Below, piece by piece: positions 56,829-64,000 of a stretch of 64,000 nucleotides of DNA (positions are counted from its first letter, which is position 1; every line of letters starts with the position of its first letter). Where the stretch lies: positions 124,001 through 188,000 of the forward strand of contig NZ_AUCV01000005.1 in assembly GCF_000429945.1 (NCBI RefSeq). The letters run 5' to 3'. The notes under the pieces are model-generated. The model searched no databases, was not told the DNA's origin, and saw only the letters and a program-made list of their open reading frames with translations. The position numbers and the translations under genes are program-made. This stretch comes from Desulfogranum japonicum DSM 18378 (GTDB lineage Bacteria; Desulfobacterota; Desulfobulbia; Desulfobulbales; Desulfobulbaceae).

Positions 56829-57579
56829 CGTCACTATTTTGCGTTGCTGAGCCAATATTCTGTAAAACCTTGTCATAAATGATAGGGAGTCTTCAATTCT
56901 TTTGCCTTGGGGTGATCAGGGGCAGCCTCTGCTAAAGCTAACTGCTGGTTCCAGGTTTTTCGCATTTTTTCCGCTCCGGAAAATAGTTAATCTCATATTT
57001 TAAGCTGGTTACTTAATCAACTGTTTCAAAAATCGTAAAAAGATACCCTTAAAAGGTGATGTTTTATGTTAGATCAAAATGATGCTTCCTTGTGGATAGG
57101 CACCACTCAAATCAAGATACAGTTTGATCTCAGTAAAAATCACTCCCACTGTTTCCTCCGCGCATTTGAATTGCACCTTCTCTCCCTGCTCCTCCAGAAA
57201 TAGGGCGTTTTCGCCTGGTGAAAGCCAGGCAGTAATCAGTCCGTTCCTTTACAGTCCCTGAATCCGTAGCATCCTGTATATAAATGATACAGGATGAGTA
57301 ACTACACATAGGGTAAGTGACTCAATCTGCACCCCTCCTGTATTGGTAACTGGTTACAGGGGGCCTGAGTTTTTTGCAAGCAGGCTGGCGCAGCGTATGG
57401 ACCGATACGTAAGCCAGGCTGATCGCGGAAAGATGGGGTGCACTGTGAGCAGTTGCCAATCTGAAAGGCAATTGTAAATTAGAAAGGTGCCTTTTTATAT
57501 TGACAGTCTGGCGGAAAGATGTATTGTTGGTTTAAACGAAAGGTACCTTCTTAATAAAACACCTCATAAGGAGAAAAGT
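56829..57579. other. long gene-free spacer with repeat copy D
   Basis: About 750 bases between the redoxin and the RG-rich protein. Holds a perfect 10-base hairpin (CATCCTGTAT 57270-57279, ATACAGGATG 57287-57296) touching copy D (57298-57456). The left 440 bases show no gene or clear structure. Confidence 0.7.
57298..57456 (-). repeat. 159-bp dispersed repeat, copy D (inverted)
   Basis: Exactly 159 bases, read on the minus strand; the only copy in this orientation. Conserved CTGGC..GTAT/ATAC..GCCAG hairpin and CTGTAACCAGTTAC. Its GTAGTTAC end touches a 10-base perfect hairpin. Confidence 0.88.
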
Positions 57580-57936
57580 ATGATAAAAGGAAAAAACAAA
57601 TTACAACATAAAGGGCGTAGAAAATTTCAAGGACATGGATTCCCGGAAGTGGAAAGCTTGCAATGTGGTGGTGGGGCCAGGTCGTGTCGGGGAAGAGGAA
57701 GGGGAGGATATGGCAGACGTACTCCATCAGCTTCGGATTACATTTTAGCAGCTCCAAACTCAACTGATAGAACGGGAGTGAGTAATGCCGCATCATCAAG
57801 TGATGTGTATTCAGGGCATACAGGTATGACTGAATTCTGCCCTTTATGCAAAAATCATTGTTCACTTTCAGATCCCGGGTGCCGTAAAGGAGAGGCATAT
57901 GCCGTATCAATGTCCTCCAGTCAGAGCGAGGTTTGA
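57580..57936 (+). CDS. small RG-rich protein with C-terminal cysteine cluster
   Basis: Protein of 118 residues, not recognised by name. The middle is arginine/glycine-rich (GARSCRGRGRGGYGRR) and the C-terminal part has CPLCKNHCSLSDPGC, a C-x2-C-x3-C-x6-C metal-binding pattern. AAGGAG precedes ATG 57580. The 3' end overlaps the MarR gene by 38 bases. The MarR protein also ends in an RG tract, so the two may work as a redox- or metal-sensing pair. A function is not claimed. Confidence 0.72.
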   Translation: MIKGKNKLQHKGRRKFQGHGFPEVESLQCGGGARSCRGRGRGGYGRRTPSASDYILAAPNSTDRTGVSNAASSSDVYSGHTGMTEFCPLCKNHCSLSDPGCRKGEAYAVSMSSSQSEV

Positions 57937-58507
57937 GAAGATGGGAGAACAGGTATACCCGGATAGCTCAACCAATGATAATCTTGTTACTCTTTTTCAC
58001 AGGGCATCACGCATGATGGCAAGAGCATTTCATCGTCATGCCCAACCCCATCATGCCCAGGCAAGGGTATTATCCATTATCCAAGAGCATGGCTCCATCA
58101 GTCAGCGAGAACTGTTGGGAATTCTTGATGTGCGCTCTGCCTCTCTAAGTGAAGTGCTGGCAAAGCTGGAGAGAAACGGGATGATAGTTCGAGAGCGCAA
58201 CCCGGAAGATAAACGTGGTTTTATAATCTCAGCGCTGGAAAAGAAGGAAAATACGCCGTTTCAGCGCGAACAGGGATTGGAGCATCCGGATACTGACCTG
58301 TTTTTCGGTTCACTGGAGACGGAAGAAAAAGAGCAACTGGCCTATTTGCTTCAAAAAATAATTCGTACTGCTGAACAGGATGGTTCCTTGTACGCATCAG
58401 GAAGACACCATGACATATGTTCAACCAGGGCAACAGGGAGAGGCCGTGGGCATGGGAAGAAATTTTCCGGAGGAAGGGGGGCGAGAAAGCGCTCCAGGCA
58501 TAGCTGA
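57899..58507 (+). CDS. MarR-family regulator with RG-rich tail
   Basis: Winged-helix transcription factor of 202 residues. Core: HAQARVLSIIQEHGSISQREL, SASLSEVLAKLERNGMIVRE and the wing NPEDKRGFIISAL. The tail GRGRGHGKKFSGGRGARKR is unusual and mirrors the RG tract of the overlapping upstream protein. AAAGGAG precedes ATG 57899, inside the upstream gene. It probably regulates its own operon; ligand unknown. Confidence 0.85.
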   Translation: MPYQCPPVRARFEKMGEQVYPDSSTNDNLVTLFHRASRMMARAFHRHAQPHHAQARVLSIIQEHGSISQRELLGILDVRSASLSEVLAKLERNGMIVRERNPEDKRGFIISALEKKENTPFQREQGLEHPDTDLFFGSLETEEKEQLAYLLQKIIRTAEQDGSLYASGRHHDICSTRATGRGRGHGKKFSGGRGARKRSRHS

Positions 58508-58826
58508 AAAAAGCCTGTTTTCTGACGACCTCCTGGCAACCTTTCAGGAACGTTGGGGATTAGTACATCTGCTTGGGTGGTAAAATGGTGTAGATCACCA
58601 GTAACTGCTCTCAGTGCACCTGCTCTTTCTGGGATCAGCCTGGCTCAGGTATGCTCCAATACGCTGCGCCAGCCTGATTGCGAAAATCTCAGACACTCTG
58701 TAACCGGTTACAAATACAGGTGAGTTTCACGTTTATCCGTTTCCCCTACGAGTGGTTACGATCACAATAATAACGGCCTGAGCCCACGCCTTGCACCGCA
58801 CCACTCCCGTACGCTGAGATACCCGG
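58508..58826. other. convergent spacer with repeat copy E
   Basis: About 320 bases between the MarR gene and the 3' end of the broken chemotaxis receptor. It holds dispersed repeat copy E; no gene supported. Confidence 0.7.
58601..58759 (+). repeat. 159-bp dispersed repeat, copy E
   Basis: Exactly 159 bases, from GTAACTGCTC to GTGGTTAC. Central palindrome CTGTAACCGGTTACA; hairpin CTGGC..GTAT/ATAC..GCCAG, the latter interrupted as CTGGCTCAGGTAT. GATCAC occurs on both sides (58593-58598 and 58760-58765), a possible 6-base target duplication. Confidence 0.88.
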
Positions 58827-61069
58827 TTATACCTTGAACCTTGATACAAGGCTGGAGAGACTTTCCGCAAGATGTGACAGTTCATCTGCAGCAGTTCTAA
58901 CATGTTCACTGCTCTGTTTGACATCCACAGCTCCTGTTGAAACCTCTTCAACCCCGCTTGAAACTTCAGCAGTTTTTTGACTGCTGCTCGCAATATTTTC
59001 ATTTACCTCCATGACACCCGCAGAGGCCTGATTGACATTCTCCACAATTTCATTGGTGGTGATAGATTGTTCCTCCACAGCAGTGACAATTGCCTGTACA
59101 ATGTCATTCACATCTGAAATGATTCTGGCTATTCCTCCCATATCCTCTATGGTGGTATTGGTTTGTGACTGAATTTCGCTAATGGCGTCGCGAATGCTGC
59201 CCGTTGCCTGGGCGGTTTCCCTTGCAAGTTCCTTGATCTCGTTTGCAACAACGGCGAAGCCTTTCCCTGCTTCACCGGCTCGTGCGGCTTCGATGGTGGC
59301 ATTCAGTGCCAGCAGGTTGGTCTGCTCTGAGATTTCGGTTATGGTTTCGGTGATTTTTCCTATGGAGTTTGCCGCCTTACCAAGAGATTCTACTGCCTGC
59401 TGAGATTTTTGTGTTGTTTTAACAGCTTCGCTGGTGGTAGAACTGGCCCGAGCGCTGTTTTCCGCAATTTCTCTGATGGTATTTCCCATTTCCTCTGTGG
59501 CTGCAGCGATCATGCTGAGGTTGGTGGCCGATTCCTCTGAGGCTGCTGCAACAGAGTCCATGTTGGCTGATACTTCAGTTGCGTGACGGGTTGATTGCTG
59601 AGCTACTGCTGTCGTGCGATCCGCATTGGTGACAAGTTGTTCTGATATGGCGGCAAGTTCTGTGGCAGCCGATGCCAGAGACGATGACGACGTGTTGATT
59701 TCATTGAGAACAGCATTGGAGCTGGCAACCATATCATTAAGAGAGCTGGCAAGCTCACCCAACGCGTCTTTGGAGTGAACAGCAAAAGTGACTCTGTAAT
59801 CGCCTTGGCCAACTTTTTTTGCGGTCTGTGCTATTGATTGTACTCTACCGTTTACAATTCTTATCAGCATGATGTTGAATAACACACCTACGCCCATGGT
59901 AATCAGTCCGATAATGATTGCCTCAATGAGAAGTTTTGTGTCCAGCCCTGCGATAATATCAGCATGGTTCATACCTATGCCGATCCAGAACCCCCATTCG
60001 TCATATTGGTCAATATAAGAAATTTTACTGACACCTTCCCAGGTATATTTATAAAAGCCACCCTTGTGATCTTTTAGCCCGGGAAGAAGATCAAATATAC
60101 TTGTGTCTGCACCATATTTGGGGTGAATAAGAAATTCGCCTTTCTGGCCATAGACAAAAAAATAGCCAGGCCCCATTTTGGTGGAATTGATCAGTTCACG
60201 AACCTGTTTATTCAGCATGAGTTCGCCAACAAAGAGGGCGCCGATAATTTTTTTATCCTTATCGTAGAGAGGAGAGTATGCTGTAAGGTACCAGTCATCT
60301 ACAACATAGGCTTTGCCGAGATATGTTTCTCCTCGCATAATAGCCTGATAGACCGGGCTGGAGGAATCAAGAAAAGTCCCCACGGCTCTGGCTCCGTCAT
60401 CTTTAACCACAGAGGTGGATATACGGAGGAGTTTGTTGTCGGTCAACTGAAAAATAGTTGCTTTGGCTCCGCTTCTCCTGGAAAGTTCATCCACGTATTT
60501 CTTATCAAGAGTCAGGGGGTGCAGCCGGTCTATATTAAAAAACCACTTTTCTATCTGGCTATAATTGCGAAATTTTGAAAAAAGGCATTTTCAACAATTT
60601 GTCAAAAATGGCGATTTTTGGCATTAAAACACAATTATTGACAAATCATGGAAAAATGATGTTGTGTATCATGCTAATTTTCCTTATTTTCTTTTCTCCC
60701 TGTTTTTTTAGGAAGACCGGCTACACCCAGAGTCAGGGGATGTTTTCCCTTAATCATGACTGGAACCTGGAAATTGCCTACGAGTTTTTTCGATATATCG
60801 AACTGAACAGGTTCGCCACTCATGATATCGTTTTCAAAACTGGAAAGACTATTTTTAAGTTTAGCCTGAATTTCATAATTCAATGCCTTGAATGAGTGCA
60901 TCATTGATTGATGTACTGTGAGTAAGCCTTCCTCTCCTAAATGATAAAGGCCATTTTTAGATGACTTGATTGAAAAAAAGGATAAAGAAGAAATCGTCAA
61001 TAATGAAATAAAGAGAATAGCAATAAACATTAATGTTGTATATCTGACATTTTGAATTTTTTCTGTCAT
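58827..61069 (-). pseudogene. methyl-accepting chemotaxis protein, interrupted by a 212-bp element
   Basis: Receptor gene broken in two. The 5' part (61069 to about 60738) starts MTEKIQNVRYTTLMFIAIL after a strong GGAGGAGG site and encodes the first membrane helix and start of a Cache-type sensor domain, ending IKGKHPLTL. An insertion adds a stop and a frameshift. The rest (60507-58827) resumes [20 protein letters not shown] and encodes the Cache remainder, second helix, HAMP and the signalling hairpin with [21 protein letters not shown] split over 59270-59330. Removing the element plus one target copy rejoins [15 protein letters not shown] in frame. The 3' part alone starts inside the sensor domain and is unlikely to work. 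Confidence 0.88.
60517..60728. mobile_element. 212-bp MITE-like element with 15-bp inverted ends
   Basis: Left end GGGTGCAGCCGGTCT (60517-60531) and right end AGACCGGCTACACCC (60714-60728) are inverted repeats with one mismatch. Exact 9-base direct repeats AGAGTCAGG flank it (60508-60516 and 60729-60737), a target-site duplication. The interior is AT-rich and has no transposase frame, so it is non-autonomous and would need a full-length relative elsewhere. Family not assigned. It is the cause of the receptor disruption. Confidence 0.92.
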
Positions 61070-61530
61070 GTTAGTGCCTCCTCCAACTGCTGTCCTGTGC
61101 AGAGGGATATTTGTTACGAATACTTACCTTTTCTTACACTTATTGTAGCATTACATATCTGTTAAAAAAAACAGTTTTAGGGATGTTTACCATATATTTA
61201 CCTCAGTGGATTTGTCGGGTAATTTTCTGTATTTATTTTGTGTTTTGTTCGTCGTCCTTGAGAAAGGGGGCGTTGGACAAAATGATACAGGACAGTGGTT
61301 ATGGCAATTTGTGGTTTTGTGTAGCAGATATTCTTGTATATACTACTTGGAAGCAGGAAGAGAATGATAACTGATCACAGATACTCTACTGAGTTTCCCG
61401 CTTGTCGCTTACCTGTTCAAAATCGAGCTTGTCAAAATATGAAGCACCTGTGGTTGGTTACAGGGAATGAAGTGAGAAGTGGCGGGACCGATCCATTATC
61501 GGGAAAAAGCCTGTTGGATGAGATATCTGA
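61070..61530. other. divergent spacer, partly decayed coding sequence
   Basis: About 460 bases. The left half looks non-coding. The right half contains a short frame (61334-61576) that runs into the GGDEF gene in another frame and may be the decayed sensor part of that protein. No promoter assigned. Confidence 0.45.
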
Positions 61531-62139
61531 TTGTCCCATTTCAATGCTGTGGCTGAGCATTCCAGGCTGGCAATAGCCAGTCTGCGCCTTAAGGAAAATC
61601 TGCGTCGACAAGCCCTGAAAGATTCGCTCACCGGACTCTATAATCGCCGTTTTCTTATGGAAACCATTGAACATAGCGTAAGCAGAGCAAAGAGACATTC
61701 TTCCGGGTTAGGTGTTTTCATGTTGGATATTGATCATTTCAAAGTTTTTAATGATCAATATGGACATGGAATTGGTGATTTTGTTTTGACAGAATTCAGT
61801 TCCCTCTTGCAGTCAGTATTGCGTAAAGAGGATATCGCCTGTCGCTATGGTGGTGAAGAATTTACCGTACTGCTGGTTGATACGAAAAGAGAGTTGATAG
61901 CCGGTATTGCACACAAGCTTTGTGAATTCGTGAGAAACCATAGCTTCCATATTAATAGAACAGAATACGGCCCTGTTACGGTTTCCATAGGAGTTGCAAC
62001 GTTTCCAGAAAACGGCAGTGTTTTTGAACAGTTACTGGATTCGGCAGATAAGGCGCTGTATGAGGCTAAAAATGCTGGAAGGGATCGAGTAGTTCTGGCG
62101 GCTTTTGAGGGAGAGGGTATTGGTCCGTATGTCCCATGA
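61531..62139 (+). pseudogene. diguanylate cyclase domain, N-terminally truncated
   Basis: Intact GGDEF domain: DSLTGLYNRRF, MLDIDHFKVFNDQYGHGIGD, active site RYGGEEF and VSIGVATFPENG, ending with AKNAGRDRVV. The segment before it (AEHSRLAIASLRLKENLRRQ) is what usually follows a GAF sensor domain, but the upstream sensor is missing or frameshifted and the only in-frame start is TTG 61531 with no clear ribosome site. A shortened enzyme could still make cyclic di-GMP; more likely it is a remnant. Confidence 0.65.
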
Positions 62140-62454
62140 ATTCAAAAGCTTAAAGGAACGCTCTCTGGGAATGCCTCTTTTCAGAGAGAAAATGATCGCA
62201 ATACATAGTGCTTGGCTGTGTTTGTTTTCTGAAAATATTTGATCTTGAAAAAAAAAACTCTTTGCAGGCAACCTCTTTGCGGATAGACACGGAGAAATAT
62301 TTCCATTTTTATTTTCTGTTCGCTATTATGTAGATAAGAAAAGTCAAAAATACAGGGTGATGTTGCGTTTATGGCTCTCAGGTTTAGAGTCGAAACGCAG
62401 ATGGCTGTTGGCATAATGTCTTTGCAATTTTTCTCCAAAAGGCGCAGGCATTCC
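62140..62454. other. spacer before the sensor kinase
   Basis: About 315 bases. Contains a dyad CTCTCTG/CAGAGAG (62161-62188) just after the GGDEF stop. Upstream in-frame ATG codons for the kinase at 62371, 62401 and 62416 fall here. Confidence 0.45.
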
Positions 62455-64000
62455 ATGAAACTCGTGCACGGCTCCATCAGAAAAAAAATTACCATTCTTG
62501 TTCTTCTCGCAACCATGCCGGTCTTTCTCGCTTTGCTGGCCACGGGATTGTTGAGCAGGCGTCAAGCCGTTGACAGGGCTTGCGAAAATAGCATGCTGAT
62601 CCTCCACGGCTTTGCCGAAGTTCAGCGAAGAGTGACTGAGTTTACTGGGAATTTACTGCATAGTGTTGCAGGCATACCGGATATTATTGAGTTGCATCCC
62701 CAACGTTCCGGCATCATTCTAGAGAATCTGCTTGCATCTCATTCCATATATCAAAATATTATTTTACTGAATGCTCAAGGCACATTGGTCGCTGCAGGAA
62801 AACATTCGGAACAACTGGAAAAAATTTCTTTTTCTCAACATAGCAGTTTCCTTCAATCGTTGAACTTCGATGGTGCTATTCCTGGGGAATTCATTTTCGG
62901 GTCAATCTGCGAAAAGCCAGTTGTGCCATGTGCTAAAGCTGTAAGAGATGGAGATGGTGAACTGCGTGGAGTTCTTGTCATAGCCATTGATCTCGGTCAC
63001 TTGCGAAGAGTCCTTGAGCAAAGCAATTTTCCGGATGGTGCCTTTGTCGGATTGTGTGACCGGGAGGGTGTACGATTGTTTCGTTATCCTGCGCTGGAAG
63101 ATACTCCGCAGGGAGCGCCTGTTGTGCATAAGGTTTTCCAAGCCGCCACCAGTACTACTGAACCTGATTCCCTGATTGTCAGAGCTTCTGATGGAAAGAA
63201 GCGAATCGTATCCTTCGAGCCACTGATCCTGCCGGGCCACTCTCAACCGTACATGTATATGTTCATGGGAAGGGACTATGAACTGGTCATGCGAGATGCC
63301 CACAACTTCTTTTTTCGTGTTATGGGTACAGCGTTGTTTTCCCTGGTTTTGACTCTTACCATTGGTTGGCTTGTGGGAAATCATGCCATCGGAAGTCATC
63401 TGGTGCGTCTGACCCGGCTGACCAAGACAGTGGGACAGAACAAATTTTCCGTTGTCAGCGGGTTGGACTATACCGATGGTGAGATTGGCTCTCTGGCTAT
63501 GTCTTTTGATTCCATGGTGAGTCAGCTAGCGCGGAGAGAAATGGAACGAATAGAGGCTGACAACAAGTTACGGGCAAGCGAAGAGCGTTTTCGAAAACTC
63601 TTGGAAGATGTCTCGCTTATTTCCATTCAGGGATATGATGAACAACGCAGGGTGATTTTTTGGAATGATGCCAGTGAGAAACTGTATGGTTACAGTAAAG
63701 AGGAAGCCATCGGGCGCAGGGTGGAAGAACTTGTGATCCCAGAATCTATGCGTGATGAAGTTATACGCTTGCATTCCAGGTGGTTGGATTATGGAGAAAA
63801 AATACCTGCTGGCGAATTAATTTTGGTTGATAAATCCGGAAAAGATGTGCCCGTCTACTCGTCACATGTCATGGACCACAATATCTTTGGTAAGGAAATG
63901 TATTGTGTTGACATTGACCTGAGGCCATTGAGACGTTCAGAAGCAGACAGGCAGGAACTGGAAGCCCGTCTGCGTCAAGCCCAGAAAATGGAAGCCATAG
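62455..64000 (+). CDS. sensor histidine kinase with Cache and PAS domains, 3' end outside window
   Basis: Membrane sensor, open at the window end (at least 515 residues). First helix at about 10-32 (KKITILVLLATMPVFLALLA), an extracellular Cache-like domain (35-285, with FVGLCDREGVRLFRYPALED), second helix about 285-308, HAMP, a PAS domain from about 372 (ERFRKLLEDV, FWNDASEKLYGYSKEEAIG), and LEARLRQAQKMEAI, which is how a histidine-kinase phosphoacceptor helix commonly begins. Start uncertain: ATG 62455 is preferred, 62371, 62401 and 62416 are in frame. Ligand unknown. Confidence 0.85.
   Translation, partial: MKLVHGSIRKKITILVLLATMPVFLALLATGLLSRRQAVDRACENSMLILHGFAEVQRRVTEFTGNLLHSVAGIPDIIELHPQRSGIILENLLASHSIYQNIILLNAQGTLVAAGKHSEQLEKISFSQHSSFLQSLNFDGAIPGEFIFGSICEKPVVPCAKAVRDGDGELRGVLVIAIDLGHLRRVLEQSNFPDGAFVGLCDREGVRLFRYPALEDTPQGAPVVHKVFQAATSTTEPDSLIVRASDGKKRIVSFEPLILPGHSQPYMYMFMGRDYELVMRDAHNFFFRVMGTALFSLVLTLTIGWLVGNHAIGSHLVRLTRLTKTVGQNKFSVVSGLDYTDGEIGSLAMSFDSMVSQLARREMERIEADNKLRASEERFRKLLEDVSLISIQGYDEQRRVIFWNDASEKLYGYSKEEAIGRRVEELVIPESMRDEVIRLHSRWLDYGEKIPAGELILVDKSGKDVPVYSSHVMDHNIFGKEMYCVDIDLRPLRRSEADRQELEARLRQAQKMEAI

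Noticed and set aside
58410-58583. Plus-strand 57-residue frame overlapping the end of the MarR gene
   Set aside because: Overlaps about 98 bases out of frame with a weak ribosome site; composition follows the RG tract of the other frame.

Overview
The window carries reductive-type dissimilatory sulfite reductase genes (dsrA, dsrB, dsrD). With dnaG-rpoD, a SecDF fusion, alpha-carbonic anhydrase, AtpZ/AtpI-type F0 genes and YkgJ, LarB, DsrE and UbiD family proteins, it points to an anaerobic sulfate-reducing or sulfur-disproportionating member of the Desulfobacterota, most likely Desulfobulbales. That placement is inferred from gene content and was not tested by a search. No rRNA, tRNA, CRISPR array, prophage or full-length transposase was found.

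Layout. 1-11 kb: end of dnaG, rpoD, dprA, rpe, pgi, then dsrA-dsrB-dsrD with a good sigma-70 promoter, an intercistronic hairpin and a terminator, then birA. 11-18 kb: an AT-rich acetyltransferase gene, a YhdH-type reductase with an overlapping arabinose-5-phosphate isomerase gene, a DUF350/transglutaminase pair, a large membrane protein with a cysteine-free ubiquitin-conjugating-enzyme-like domain, and a DUF4388 protein. 18-24 kb (minus strand): secDF-ykgJ-HD-HAD operon, and larB upstream. 24-33 kb: split phosphotransferase/kinase pair, bamD, trxA, hemL, the F0 part of ATP synthase (atpZ-atpI-atpB-atpE), a nucleoside phosphorylase and rimO. 33-40 kb (minus): cbpA-cbpM-rmuC-lipoprotein-yjbQ-small protein-ubiD-rluB-hup. 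40-44 kb: aroK-glgA-unknown, then gapA.

44-64 kb is looser, with long gaps: two small genes below the usual size cut-off, carbonic anhydrase, yheT, an SLC13 transporter, a cation diffusion facilitator, a DsrE protein, an iron alcohol dehydrogenase, a DUF2971 protein, a PfkB kinase, a redoxin, an RG-rich small protein overlapping a MarR regulator, and signal-transduction genes (a broken chemotaxis receptor, a truncated GGDEF protein, a sensor kinase cut by the window end). Five copies of one dispersed intergenic repeat lie at 43.5-58.8 kb. Three copies are exactly 159 bp, with GTAAC-type inverted ends and two conserved internal stem-loops. A second, unrelated 212-bp element with 15-bp inverted ends and a 9-bp target duplication interrupts the chemotaxis receptor.

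The most unusual items are the inactive-E2-like (UEV-like) membrane protein at 14803-17187, the 159-bp repeat family, the 212-bp insertion element, and the RG-rich/MarR gene pair. No complete new multi-gene system could be proven from sequence alone.
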